Of a stretch of DNA of 64,000 nt, positions 53,082 through 61,964 are shown piece after piece; position 1 is the first letter of the stretch; each line of letters begins with the position of its first letter. The notes beneath the pieces are model-generated. The model was not told where the DNA came from. It did not search any database and was given only the letters and a program-made list of their open reading frames with translations. A program made the position numbers and the translations under genes. The stretch covers positions 248,001-312,000 of the forward strand of contig NZ_JAFFZM010000009.1 in NCBI RefSeq assembly GCF_017676345.1. Reading direction: 5' to 3'. This stretch comes from Streptomyces smyrnaeus (GTDB taxonomy: Bacteria > Actinomycetota > Actinomycetes > Streptomycetales > Streptomycetaceae).

Positions 53082-55151
53082 TCAGCGGAGCACGCGGACG
53101 TCCTCCGCCTTGACGAACGCCACCCGATGTCCGAGCTGGATCTGGTAGTACCGCTGCTTGCCCCGTACCACCTGGAAGTCCTTCGCGTCCGGGTCGTAGG
53201 TGACGGCGTACAGATACTCGCCCGGCACCTTGGGGCCCGCCACATAGCGCTGTCCGGCGGCGAACTTGTACGGCAGCGGGGAGAGCGCCTGCGCCGGTAC
53301 GCCCTCCGGGTACGCGGCCTGCTCCGGGTAGGCGCGTCCGTACACCGGGACCTCGTCGAGCCCGGCGCGCGGTGTGAGCACAGCGCCCCGCCCCGGAACG
53401 GCGGTCGGCCGGTCTGCCGGGTTGTGGAACCACGCCTTCTGCCCGAGGTACCAGATCGCTGTCCACTCGCCCCTACGGTCCGCGACGGCGTACTGCTGGC
53501 CGGTGGTGGCCCGCGCCCCGGTGTCGTTCACTCCCGTGGTCGACGGTGTGCCGTCGGGCCGCAGCCCGACGTCCTTGACCAGCGGCGAGGAGGCGTCCGG
53601 CGCTTGGTGCAGCCGCACGGCGGACGAGCCGTGCTCGGGGCAGGTCCTGCCCGCGGACCCGCATCCGGTGAACACCGGCTTGTGCTCGTCGTAGGTGGGC
53701 CGGATCGTCACCACGCCCGACTTGTGGCCCGCCTTCGCGGTGAAGGGCTTGCCCATCAGAGTGAAATAGTGCTGCCAGTCCCAGTACGGGCCCGGGTCGG
53801 TGTGCATGCCCTTGATGCTGGAGGTGGTCGGCCCCGGCACATTGTCGTGGCCGAGGACGTGCTGCCGGTCCAGCGGGATGTCGTACCGCTTGGCCAGGTA
53901 CTTCACCAGCCGCGCCGAACTGCGGTACATGGCCTCCGTGTACCAGGCGTCCGGGTCGGTCAGGAACCCCTCGTGCTCCAGTCCGACCGACTTGGAGTTG
54001 ATGTACCAGTTGCCCGCGTGCCACGCGGCGTCCTTGTTGCGCACGTGCTGTGCCACGTGCCCGTCGGACGATCGGAGCGTGTAGTTCCACGACACGTACT
54101 TGGGGTTGGTCACCAGATCGAGTGTCGTCTCGTACGTGGCCTCGGTGTCGTGGACGACGATGTACTCGATCTTCTGCGACCGGGGCCGCCGCGCCTTGTC
54201 GTGGTTGCCGTAGTCCTCGTCGCCGTTCTCGTCGGTCCACTTCTCGTACGGCGCCGGGTACCACTCGCAGTCCACGCTGCGCGGGCACTCCGCGCGGCCG
54301 TCGGCCCGGCGCGCCCGGTCGGCCTCCGCGGGCGGGCGCAGCTTCGGCGCGGCCCGCAGAGCGACGGTCTGACCTGTGTCGGTGGTACGGCGCTCGCCCG
54401 CCCGCAGGACGTCGAACACGTCATCGGCGAACGCGGTGGCGTCCGGCCCGCCCCGGCCGCCGCCCGGGTACGCGGCAACCGCCTCGTACCAGTCCGCCGG
54501 GTCGGAGCTGAGCGGGCGGCCCAGCCGCCGCTGGGCGTCCGCCAGCAGTGCGGCACCGCCCCGCACGTTCGCCTCCGTCGAGGAGCGCAGCCGGTCGGCG
54601 GGGAGCCCGGTGAGCTCGGCGGCGCGCTTCAGTGTCCGCAGCCGGGCGGGCAGCTTCCCCGCCGGCTTCGGTTCGGCCGGTTCGGCGGCGAAGCGCGCCG
54701 GTCGCCGACTGTCCCCCCGGGCGTCCTCCGCACCGGTGTGGTGGCCCTGCTGCCGGGAGGAGGCCAGCGCCGTCCGCGCGTCGGTGAGGTGCATCGGGCC
54801 GTAACCGCCGGAGACGCTGGGCGCCCCCTGATGCGCGTCCCAGCGCGACTGGAGGTACGAGACACCCAGCAGCACGCTCTCGGGCACGTGGTAGCGGTCG
54901 GCGGCAGCGGCGAACTGCTGCTGGAGCGTGTCGGCGCGCGGCTGGTCGGCGGTCGCCCGGGTGCCTGCCGCCAGCAGTGGGACGACAAGAGCGGCTGCCG
55001 CCGCACCGACCACCGCACGGCGGGCGGTTCGGCGGGTGGTGCGTCTGTCTCGGAATCCGCTCACGCGTCTGTCGGCGCGTGAGCCGCCGCCTGTGTTGCT
55101 GCGGCCGTCGTCGGCTGGTGTGTTGTCGGGGGCACGGACGGATCGTGGCAA
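53082..55151 (-). CDS. secreted N-acetylmuramoyl-L-alanine amidase (Amidase_2)
   Basis: A 689-residue exported protein. An Arg-rich signal peptide (RRTARRAVVGAAAAALVVPLLAAGTRATA) is followed by a helical region that resembles lytic enzyme N-domains (YHVPESVLLGVSYLQSRWDAH). The amidase_2 (PGRP-like) domain starts near IEYIVVHDTEATYETTL (first zinc His) and continues with SWNYTLRSSDGHVAQHV, WHAGNWYINSKSVGLEHEGF and HVLGHDNVPGPTTSSIKGMHTDPG (further zinc ligands). A C-terminal SH3-like region is likely. It cleaves peptide from muramic acid in peptidoglycan. Start: TTG at 55151 with AGGAGG five bases upstream. Confidence 0.88.
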   Translation of the reverse strand: MPRSVRAPDNTPADDGRSNTGGGSRADRRVSGFRDRRTTRRTARRAVVGAAAAALVVPLLAAGTRATADQPRADTLQQQFAAAADRYHVPESVLLGVSYLQSRWDAHQGAPSVSGGYGPMHLTDARTALASSRQQGHHTGAEDARGDSRRPARFAAEPAEPKPAGKLPARLRTLKRAAELTGLPADRLRSSTEANVRGGAALLADAQRRLGRPLSSDPADWYEAVAAYPGGGRGGPDATAFADDVFDVLRAGERRTTDTGQTVALRAAPKLRPPAEADRARRADGRAECPRSVDCEWYPAPYEKWTDENGDEDYGNHDKARRPRSQKIEYIVVHDTEATYETTLDLVTNPKYVSWNYTLRSSDGHVAQHVRNKDAAWHAGNWYINSKSVGLEHEGFLTDPDAWYTEAMYRSSARLVKYLAKRYDIPLDRQHVLGHDNVPGPTTSSIKGMHTDPGPYWDWQHYFTLMGKPFTAKAGHKSGVVTIRPTYDEHKPVFTGCGSAGRTCPEHGSSAVRLHQAPDASSPLVKDVGLRPDGTPSTTGVNDTGARATTGQQYAVADRRGEWTAIWYLGQKAWFHNPADRPTAVPGRGAVLTPRAGLDEVPVYGRAYPEQAAYPEGVPAQALSPLPYKFAAGQRYVAGPKVPGEYLYAVTYDPDAKDFQVVRGKQRYYQIQLGHRVAFVKAEDVRVLR

Positions 55152-55319
55152 TGCCGCCTCCTGGGACCGGGCGCCGTGGGATCACGTGCGCGAGCAGTCC
55201 TCAGACGTACCCATTTGCCGACGATCCGTCAATCATTCCGCACAGTGTGCCCCTTCCGTCGTCGGGCCGCCGGACGAACCCGCACGTCACCCCGGTGGCC
55301 AGGCCTGCCAGGCACTCGG

Positions 55320-55347
55320 GGCGTCACCGGTGCAGACCGGTGACGCC
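55320..55347 (-). terminator. terminator of the phosphotransferase gene
   Basis: GGCGTCACCGGT-GCAG-ACCGGTGACGCC, 12-bp stem with a 4-base loop, 36 bases downstream of the phosphotransferase stop on the minus strand. Confidence 0.8.
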
Positions 55348-55382
55348 GCCGTGCCGCACCCGATCGGGCGATCCGCCCCCGT

Positions 55383-56585
55383 TCAGCGGGTGCCCACTGC
55401 TGCGCGTACGGCCCGGCGAGCAGTGGCGCAGTCGTCGTGCAGCCTGCGCAGCAGCAGTCGCTGCTCCTCGCCCGTCGGCATCCCACCCGCCCGGACCGCG
55501 GCGGCGGCCTCAGCCGCGATCTGCGGGGAGGAGTCCTGCATGGTGCGCTGCACCGCCATCTCGTAGGTACGGATCTCCCGGGTGAGGATCAGCATCAGAT
55601 TCACCAGGAAGGCGTCCCGTGCCGCGGGACCGGCCGCCTGCGCGAGCTGACTGAGCCGGCGCCGGGCCAGCGGTGCGTCCCCCAGCACCGCCCACAGCGA
55701 CGCCAGGTCGTAGCCGGGCAGGTACCAGCCGGCGTGCTCCCAGTCGACCAGCGAGGGTCCTGTCGGACCGAGCATCACATTGGTCAGCAGGGCGTCGCCG
55801 TGGCAGAACTGCCAGGGCACCCCGCGACGGCCGCCGGGGCGGCCGGGCTGGGCCAGACCGTGCAGCAGCTTCTGCAGATCGCCCAGGTCGCGGTCGGTCA
55901 GCAGCCCCTGCTCGTGGAAGCGGGCGAGCCGTGCCGGGTAGTCGAGAGGGCGCTCGAACGCCGACGGCGGCGGCTCCCACTGGTTGATCCGGCGGAACGA
56001 GCCGATCACCGCTCGCAGATCAGCGCGCGGTGGCGCCTCGAACGGGTGCCGCTGCGCCGCTGCCACCCTGCCGGGCACCCGCTCGATCACCAGCGTGCAG
56101 GTGTCCGGGTCGGCTGCGATCAGCCGGGGGGTGCGCACCGGCGGGCGGTGCCGTACGAAGGCGCGGTAGGCCGCTATTTCGTGCTGGAAGCGTTCGGCCC
56201 AGGCGGGCGAGTGGTCCAGCAGGCACTTGGCGATCACGGTGTTGCGGCCCGCTGTGCCGGACAGCAGCACCGAGCGTCCCCGCTTGCGGAGCAGTTGGAC
56301 GGGCGTGAACTCCGGGCAGATCCGGTGGATCGAGGCGATGGCGGCACGGAGCTGCGCACCTTGCGGGCCGGACAAGTCCAGCCTCCCGCTGACGGGTTGG
56401 GACACGGTACCGGGGGCGCGAAGATCCATGCGTGCGCCGGCGTGCGGGCCGGGCGGGCCCGGCACGGGCAAAGGGCCGCGCGACGGATCGGGCGCCAGCA
56501 TTGCCGGGCCCCTTCCGTAGGGCTGCGGCGCGGGGGCCGCACGAGGCCGGCGCTGCACGGACACGGGGGATGGTGCTGAATACAT
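55383..56585 (-). CDS. aminoglycoside phosphotransferase-fold (APH) family protein
   Basis: A 400-residue kinase-like protein. A Pro-rich N terminus of about 75 residues precedes the fold: RKRGRSVLLSGTAGRNTVIAKCLLDHS (with the nucleotide-site Lys), TCTLVIERVPGRVAAAQ, the Brenner motif WQFCHGDALLTNVML (catalytic Asp, metal Asn) and the metal site SLVDWEHAGWYLPGYDLA. It likely phosphorylates a small molecule or a sugar; it need not be an antibiotic resistance enzyme. I chose the ATG at 56585 (MYSAPSPV), although GAAGGGA lies 12 bases away. It is divergent from the nsdA-like gene. Confidence 0.82.
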   Translation of the reverse strand: MYSAPSPVSVQRRPRAAPAPQPYGRGPAMLAPDPSRGPLPVPGPPGPHAGARMDLRAPGTVSQPVSGRLDLSGPQGAQLRAAIASIHRICPEFTPVQLLRKRGRSVLLSGTAGRNTVIAKCLLDHSPAWAERFQHEIAAYRAFVRHRPPVRTPRLIAADPDTCTLVIERVPGRVAAAQRHPFEAPPRADLRAVIGSFRRINQWEPPPSAFERPLDYPARLARFHEQGLLTDRDLGDLQKLLHGLAQPGRPGGRRGVPWQFCHGDALLTNVMLGPTGPSLVDWEHAGWYLPGYDLASLWAVLGDAPLARRRLSQLAQAAGPAARDAFLVNLMLILTREIRTYEMAVQRTMQDSSPQIAAEAAAAVRAGGMPTGEEQRLLLRRLHDDCATARRAVRAAVGTR

Positions 56586-56730
56586 GGGCGCGCGAGATCC
56601 CTTCGTGTGCCGACGGGTTTCGGCGCCTCCCCGGCCGGCTGTCGGCCTGTGCACCCTGGGGAATGCGGGCCGGACGACAACGACCGGGGTGGCGCGTTCC
56701 TACAGCACACCCGGGTGCGGGTGGCACACC

Positions 56731-56760
56731 ATCTGGCGGACCCTGGCGAACCCTGGCGAA
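56731..56760. repeat. three phased 10-base repeats in the nsdA-like promoter region
   Basis: ATCTGGCGGA, CCCTGGCGAA, CCCTGGCGAA in tandem: two exact copies and one imperfect. The 10-base period puts all CTGGCG words on one face of the helix, about 70-100 bases upstream of the GTG start of the nsdA-like gene. Confidence 0.65.
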
Positions 56761-56831
56761 TGCTCTCGGGACCGCCGTACCGAGTCGTACGGAAGCTACT
56801 GTCAACACAGCCGAGAACCTGGGGGCTTGAT

Positions 56832-58397
56832 GTGACAAAGGGACCCAACGCACGCCTCGCGGACCTCTTCGCCCTCGCCGGCTGGTCGAAGGGCGAGCTC
56901 GCCCGACTGGTCAACCGGCAGGCGGCAGCGATGGGGTACGCGCAGTTGGCGACGGACACCTCACGGGTGCGGCGTTGGATCGACACGGGGGAGACCCCGC
57001 GCGATCCGGTGCCCAAGGTGCTGGCGTCCCTGTTCACCGAGCGACTCGGCCGTGTCGTGACCATCGAGGACCTCGGGTTCACCAGGCCGGGACAGTCAGC
57101 TCAGGGGGAGCCCGTCGAAGGGCTGCCTCTACCGTCCGGGCAGGTCGCCGCGGTCCTCACCGAATTCACGGGAATGGACCTCATGCTCAACCGACGCGGC
57201 TTGGTGGGTGCGGGCGCCGCGCTCGCCGCAGGATCGGCACTCACCAGTGCCATGCACAACTGGCTCAGCACGGACCCGGCGAGGTCGACCGCGCAGACTG
57301 CCGGAGGAAGGGCCGACGCCGTCCTGGCCGGCCACTCGTCCTACGACCGCTACGAGGCGGCCCCGGTGGGGCTGCAGGAGGTCGAGGCGCTGGAACACTC
57401 GGTGGAGATCTTCCGCGCCTGGGACGCAGCGCGCGGCGGCGGTCTCCAGCGCAAGGCGGTGGTGGGCCAGCTCAACGAGGTGGGCGGCATGCTCTCCTAC
57501 CACCACCCCGAGCCGCTGCAGCGCCGGCTGTGGGGCGTCGCCGCCAACCTCGCGGTGCTCGCGGGGTGGATGTCGCACGACGTGGGGCTGGAACCCACGG
57601 CGCAGAAGTACTTCGTCATCGCCGCGCACGCCGCGCGGGAGGGCGGCGACCGGCCGCGCGCCGGGGAGGCCCTCTCCCGCGCCGCCCGGCAGATGGTGCA
57701 CCTGGGCCGCCCCGACGACGCGCTCGACCTGGTCGGGCTCGCCCAGTCCGGCTCCGGAAACGAGGCCCTGCCCCGCACCCGCGCCATGTTCGCCACCATC
57801 GAGGCATGGGCGCAGGCGTCCATGGGCCGCGGCCAGGAGATGCGCCGCACCCTGGGCCGGGCCGAAGAGCTGTTCGCCTCGGACAAGGGCGACGTGGCGC
57901 CGCCCAGTTGGATGCAGATGTTCGACGAGGCGGACCTGCACGGTATGGAGGCGCTGGCCTACCGTACGCTCGCCGACCACGAGCCGGTGGCCGCACGGAA
58001 CGCGGAGCGGCACGCCGAACGGGCCCTGGCGCTGCGCGAGGAGGGGCGGCAGCGCTCGCAGATCTTCGACTACATCTCGATGGCCTCGGCCTGCTTCATC
58101 TCCGACGACCCGGAACAGGCGGACCGCTATGCCCGGCTCGCCCTGCTGTCCATCAACGAGAACTCCTCGCACCGCACCTGGGACCGGCTGCGCGAGATGT
58201 ACCGGCTCACCGGCCGGTACGCCGGATACGGGAAGATCGAGGATCTGCGTGCGCAGATCGAGGAGGCGCTGCCCCGGGCACCGAAACCGTCGCGGAGCGG
58301 GAGGAGTCTCAAAGACGCCGACGAGCTGAAACGGGCGCCCGGCGACATCCGGGACATCCGCGGAGCGCGGGGCTCCAAGGGGACCAGGTCCGGATGA
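56832..58397 (+). CDS. nsdA: NsdA-family developmental regulator (HTH-like N terminus, TPR-like repeats)
   Basis: A 521-residue soluble protein. The N terminus KGPNARLADLFALAGWSKGELARLVNRQAAAMGYAQLATDTSRVRRWIDTGETPRDPVPKVLASLFTERLGR has the HTH-like layout of NsdA, which in S. coelicolor represses sporulation and antibiotic production. A helical region with TPR-like units follows (AAHAAREGGDRPRAGEALSRAARQMVHLGRPDDALDLVGLA). Streptomyces genomes have several paralogues, so this may be one of those rather than NsdA itself. The GTG at 56832 follows GGGGG by six bases. The C-terminal 45 residues are charged and probably disordered. Phased repeats lie upstream. Confidence 0.8.
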   Translation: MTKGPNARLADLFALAGWSKGELARLVNRQAAAMGYAQLATDTSRVRRWIDTGETPRDPVPKVLASLFTERLGRVVTIEDLGFTRPGQSAQGEPVEGLPLPSGQVAAVLTEFTGMDLMLNRRGLVGAGAALAAGSALTSAMHNWLSTDPARSTAQTAGGRADAVLAGHSSYDRYEAAPVGLQEVEALEHSVEIFRAWDAARGGGLQRKAVVGQLNEVGGMLSYHHPEPLQRRLWGVAANLAVLAGWMSHDVGLEPTAQKYFVIAAHAAREGGDRPRAGEALSRAARQMVHLGRPDDALDLVGLAQSGSGNEALPRTRAMFATIEAWAQASMGRGQEMRRTLGRAEELFASDKGDVAPPSWMQMFDEADLHGMEALAYRTLADHEPVAARNAERHAERALALREEGRQRSQIFDYISMASACFISDDPEQADRYARLALLSINENSSHRTWDRLREMYRLTGRYAGYGKIEDLRAQIEEALPRAPKPSRSGRSLKDADELKRAPGDIRDIRGARGSKGTRSG

Positions 58398-58430
58398 GAC
58401 GGGAGGACGGGTGAACCGGGACAGGACGCA

Positions 58431-58468
58431 GTGAGCCGGACGGTCCCCGAGGGGCCGCTCCGGCTCAC
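58431..58468. terminator. bidirectional terminator hairpin
   Basis: GTGAGCCGGA pairs with TCCGGCTCAC (10 bp), with further CGG/CCG and CCCC/GGGG pairing inside. It lies between the converging nsdA-like and SpoIIE-type phosphatase genes. Confidence 0.75.
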
Positions 58469-58470
58469 CG

Positions 58471-58547
58471 GCTCACGGTGTCACGCGGGTGCTCGGGCGT
58501 CATGGTGCTCGGGGCATCAGGTGGGCGCTCACGGTGTGACGCGGGCG
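58471..58547. repeat. direct repeat spanning the end of the phosphatase gene
   Basis: GCTCACGGTGTCACGCGGGTG (58471) and GCTCACGGTGTGACGCGGGCG (58527) agree at 19 of 21 bases, 56 bases apart. The second copy encodes the last residues of the phosphatase and its stop codon; the first lies just beyond the gene. Confidence 0.6.
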
Positions 58548-60106
58548 ACCAGGACGCAGGCGTCGTCCTCGCGCTCCCGGTCGGCGAACTCCTCGGCGAC
58601 GGCCCGGACGCACTCCTGTGCCGAGCCGGCCGCACCGAACCGGGCCGCGAGCCGCAGCATGCGGGCGCTGCCGGCGTGGAGCGCCGGCTGCCGCGGCGTG
58701 CCGCTGCCCGGCCCTCGGCCGGTGGGTGCGCCAGGTGCGTCGTCGGGCGCCAGCCCGTCGGTGTGCAGCACCAGCAGGTCGCCGGGCCGCAGCTGTTCGG
58801 TGCGCTGCCCGTACGTCGCACCGGAGGTGACACCGAGCAGCACACCCTCGGGCCGCCGCAGCACACTGCCGACCCCGCCCCGGAACAGGAGCGGCGGCGG
58901 GTGACCCGCCTGCGCCCAGGTGAGAGTGCGGGAGCGCGGCTCGTACCGGCAGCACAGGGCGCTGCCCAGGGACGGCTGTGCCGAGGAGTCGAGCAGTTGG
59001 TTGAGATGCCCCATCAGCGCGCCCGGCTCCACACCGGCCAGCGCCATTCCGCGGACGGCGCCCAGCAGCATGGCCATGCCGGAGGTCGCGGTGACTCCGT
59101 GCCCCGTCAGATCACCGGCGGTCAGCAGCGCCGCACCGTCCGGCAGCTCCATCGCGTCGTACCAGTCGCCGCCGATCAGCGCGCTGGAGGCGGACGGCAG
59201 ATAGTGGGCCGCCAGGTCGAGGGCGCCGGTGGTCCGCTCGTCACCGTGCGGGAACCGGAGGGAGCCACGCCAGGGCGGCAGCACGGCTTCCTGGAGTTCG
59301 ACGGCCACCCTGCGTTCGGTCTGGGCGATGTGCCGCTCGCGCTGGAGGGAGTCCCGGGACTCGCGCACCGCGTGCTCGCTGCGCCGCAGTTCGCTGACGT
59401 CCCGTACCACCGCCCACATCGAGGCGGTGCTTCCCTCGTCGTCGAGCACCGGCTCGCCGACCATGTGCACCGTGCGCACCGAGCCGTCGGGCCGCACCAG
59501 GCGGAACTCCCGGTCGATCGCCCTGCCGTCCACCAGGCAGTCGGTGAACGCGGCGGCGAGCCCGGGCTGGTCCTCGGCGACGACCCAGGAGGGCAGTTCG
59601 TCCAGGCTGAGGGGGCCGTCCTCCTCGTGCCTGCCGAAGATCCGGTAGAGCTCCGCCGACCAGGCCACCGCGTCCGTCAGCAGGTTCCACTCGGCGCTGC
59701 CGACGCGGCCGACGAGTTGGGAGGGCTTCCCGTGGTGTGACGCGGGCGGGGTGCCGTAGGCGGCGCCGGGCGTCCTCGCCGACGTCTCCTCGGGCGGCTG
59801 GTCGGCGGTGGGCCAGGCTCGTGGCGCCTCCGGAGGCATGCCCTCGCGTAACTGGTCGAGCTGGCTGCCGAGGTCGTCGAGCTGGTGCACGGCAAGCTCG
59901 CACAGCGCGCGCTGCCACCGCGTGCGCGGGTCGGCGCCGGCGACGCCCGGGTCCGTCCCGGCCCCGTCGCCCGCGTTCCCTCCCGCGCCCCGCCGCACCG
60001 CGTCGAGGCCGCCGCGCAGGGTGCGGGCCTGGGTGATGAGAGCGTCGAGCGTGCCGCGGTCCGGTGGCTGCGGTGCTGAGCGGTCCGCATGGAGGTGGGA
60101 AGCCAT
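58529..60106 (-). CDS. PAS domain-containing PP2C (SpoIIE-type) protein phosphatase
   Basis: A 525-residue cytoplasmic signalling protein. The helical N-terminal part contains LCELAVHQLDDLGSQLDQLREG; the PAS domain (about 160-285) contains AWSAELYRIFGRHEEDGPLSLDEL and REFRLVRPDGSVRTVHMVGEPVLDDEGS; a linker helix (RESRDSLQRERHIAQTERRVAVELQEAVLPP) leads to the PP2C domain with metal-binding Asp residues in IGGDWYDAMELPDG, AGDLTGHGVTAT and the late REREDDACVLVARV. Such proteins dephosphorylate anti-sigma antagonists in SigB-type stress cascades. ATG at 60106, with GGAG six bases upstream. No anti-sigma gene is adjacent. Confidence 0.9.
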   Translation of the reverse strand: MASHLHADRSAPQPPDRGTLDALITQARTLRGGLDAVRRGAGGNAGDGAGTDPGVAGADPRTRWQRALCELAVHQLDDLGSQLDQLREGMPPEAPRAWPTADQPPEETSARTPGAAYGTPPASHHGKPSQLVGRVGSAEWNLLTDAVAWSAELYRIFGRHEEDGPLSLDELPSWVVAEDQPGLAAAFTDCLVDGRAIDREFRLVRPDGSVRTVHMVGEPVLDDEGSTASMWAVVRDVSELRRSEHAVRESRDSLQRERHIAQTERRVAVELQEAVLPPWRGSLRFPHGDERTTGALDLAAHYLPSASSALIGGDWYDAMELPDGAALLTAGDLTGHGVTATSGMAMLLGAVRGMALAGVEPGALMGHLNQLLDSSAQPSLGSALCCRYEPRSRTLTWAQAGHPPPLLFRGGVGSVLRRPEGVLLGVTSGATYGQRTEQLRPGDLLVLHTDGLAPDDAPGAPTGRGPGSGTPRQPALHAGSARMLRLAARFGAAGSAQECVRAVAEEFADREREDDACVLVARVTP

Positions 60107-60409
60107 GGAGAGCTCCGATACGGGGGAGAGTCGATTACGACTGTGACACAGCCCGCGACTGCCCGTAAGGGATTCGGCCACACTCGATGTGGTGGTGCTG
60201 CTGTCATATGTCCCGGTAGGTCGTCGGCACATCGTCCCCAGGGGCCGCCGGGCTCGGCGGAATAATTGCTTCCGGGTAGGCTCCAGCTCTTGACCGGGTG
60301 CCCGCTCCGCCAAGTAAAACGCAGGAGTAGAACCGCGGTCACCGGCAAGAATGCCGGGCAACGGAAATCCCGTTGCCAGTCGAATACCCCGCACCGGATG
60401 CTGACTCTT
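60107..60409. other. 303-base divergent gap
   Basis: Between the phosphatase and the HEAT-repeat gene. Besides the inverted repeat at 60357-60377 I see no clear promoter boxes. The stretch is less GC-rich than the genes, as expected for a regulatory region. Confidence 0.4.
60357..60377 (+). promoter_or_regulatory. inverted repeat upstream of the HEAT-repeat gene
   Basis: GGCAACGG-AAATC-CCGTTGCC, perfect 8-bp arms, 33 bases before the start codon. It may be an operator or a leader hairpin. Confidence 0.5.
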
Positions 60410-61888
60410 ATGTTCGTCGATTCCGTCGATTCAGACATAGCGCCCAGCGGCACGCTGCTCGGCCTCCTTCAAAGGGGCCGTGGCGACGGTACGCTGCACG
60501 CCCTCGCGGCGCCGCGCGCCGAAGCGCTCAGTGCGCTACGGCACTGCGTCCTGCACGACCCCAGGCGCGACTGGCAGATCGAACACCGCTCCTTGTACTA
60601 CGCCCGTCTGCACAGGGAGCTGGACGCCGGGCTCGACGACATCGCCGCCCACCTCTTCGACCCCGCCGACCTGCTGTGCACCCCCGAAGAGGCCGAGGTG
60701 CGCACCGGGCTCGCGCTCTCCGTGCTCGGCCACCTGGCCTCCTACGCGGCAGCTCAGGGCGACAGCTGGCAGCAGAACGCCCCCCTGCGACTGCTGCGCC
60801 GCTACGCCACCACCGGCACCAACTGGCAGTGGGCCCTCGACGAGCTCGCCGTCCGCGACGACGACGCCGGGCTGCGCCCCCTCGGGCCCGCCGTGCTGGC
60901 CCGCTTCCCCAGGACGCCCGAGGGCGACGCCGAGCTCGCCGAAGCCGCCCGTGACGCCTTCGAGCCGCGCCCCTGGCGGCTGTGGGCGGAGGACTCCGCA
61001 CACCCCGAGCAGGCCGACCGGCTGCGGCGCGCCCAGGAGTGCCGCTCCTTCGACCGCTGGCAGCGCCAGCTGCGGACCCCCGGGCCCCGCCCCGGCTGGA
61101 GCGTCCGCGAGATCCTCGAATGGGCGCAGGACGGGTACGACGAGCACCCCCGCCAGTATCGTGAGGCGCCCGCGGCGCGCTGTCTGTCCGCCGTCGCCGG
61201 GCCCGAGGACCGGCCGCTGCTGCTGGCCGCCGCGCGCGGCCCTCAGGAGGCCGCCCGCGCCGCGGCCCTGCGGCATCTGTCCGACCGCAACGACCCCGAT
61301 GTGCTCGACCTCGTCGAAGAGGCCGCCGCCGACCCCTGCGAAACCGTCGCCCGCGCCGCGCTCTCCTCCTTCGCCCGTATGCGCTCCGGGGCGGCGCTGG
61401 AGCGCGCCAGACGGTGGGCCGCGGCCCCCGAGGGCACCCTGCCGCCCGGGCTGGCCGCCGTCGCCGCCGAGATGCTCGCCTGCCGGGGCGGCGAACAGGA
61501 CGCCGACGCCGTCCTCGCGGCCCTGCGCCGCACCATCCGGCTCGAAGGCCCCGACAGCGCCGCCCTGTGGCCGCTCGTGGACGGCGCCGGGCGGCTGTCC
61601 ATCAGCTGTGCGGCGCCCGTGCTGCGGCACATCTACCGCGAGACCGCCTCCTCCCAGCTGCGCGGCCGCACCGCCCGCTCGCTGGCCGCCACCGATCCGT
61701 CCTTCCCCGCCGGGTTCGCCATCGAGTGCCTGTGGGACTGCGAGGAGTCCACCCGGCAGGTCGCCGCCGAGTGCGCGGCGACGGGCGACGCCCGGGTGGT
61801 GGAGCGGCTGCGCCGGCTGGCCGCGGACCCGGCCGAGGAGGCCGGGGTGCAAACCGCCGTGCGCGGTCGCCTGGCCCCGCCCGCCTGA
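60410..61888 (+). CDS. HEAT-repeat-type conserved protein, function unknown
   Basis: A 492-residue soluble protein with an all-helical, repeat-rich composition. Start FVDSVDSDIAPSGTLLGLLQRGRGDGTLHALAAPRAEALSALRHCVLHDPRRDWQ is a conserved block as I recall it from Streptomyces; later LAAARGPQEAARAAALRHLSDRNDPDVLDLVEEAAADPCETVARAALSSFARM looks like HEAT repeats. No catalytic motif is seen; it may be an interaction platform. I prefer the ATG at 60410 over that at 60398 because the conserved N terminus begins there; neither has a strong ribosome binding site. It is divergent from the phosphatase gene. Confidence 0.75.
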   Translation: MFVDSVDSDIAPSGTLLGLLQRGRGDGTLHALAAPRAEALSALRHCVLHDPRRDWQIEHRSLYYARLHRELDAGLDDIAAHLFDPADLLCTPEEAEVRTGLALSVLGHLASYAAAQGDSWQQNAPLRLLRRYATTGTNWQWALDELAVRDDDAGLRPLGPAVLARFPRTPEGDAELAEAARDAFEPRPWRLWAEDSAHPEQADRLRRAQECRSFDRWQRQLRTPGPRPGWSVREILEWAQDGYDEHPRQYREAPAARCLSAVAGPEDRPLLLAAARGPQEAARAAALRHLSDRNDPDVLDLVEEAAADPCETVARAALSSFARMRSGAALERARRWAAAPEGTLPPGLAAVAAEMLACRGGEQDADAVLAALRRTIRLEGPDSAALWPLVDGAGRLSISCAAPVLRHIYRETASSQLRGRTARSLAATDPSFPAGFAIECLWDCEESTRQVAAECAATGDARVVERLRRLAADPAEEAGVQTAVRGRLAPPA

Positions 61889-61964
61889 CGCCGCGCCGCC
61901 GGCCCGAGGGCTGCGGGCGCAGGTCTCGTCTTGCGGCGGGGCCGGGCGCGGGCACCATGGGAGG

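Noticed and set aside
55152..55319. Possible c-di-AMP (ydaO-type) riboswitch before the cell-wall amidase
   Set aside because: The leader after the TTGACG-like box is too short and lacks the conserved elements of that riboswitch.
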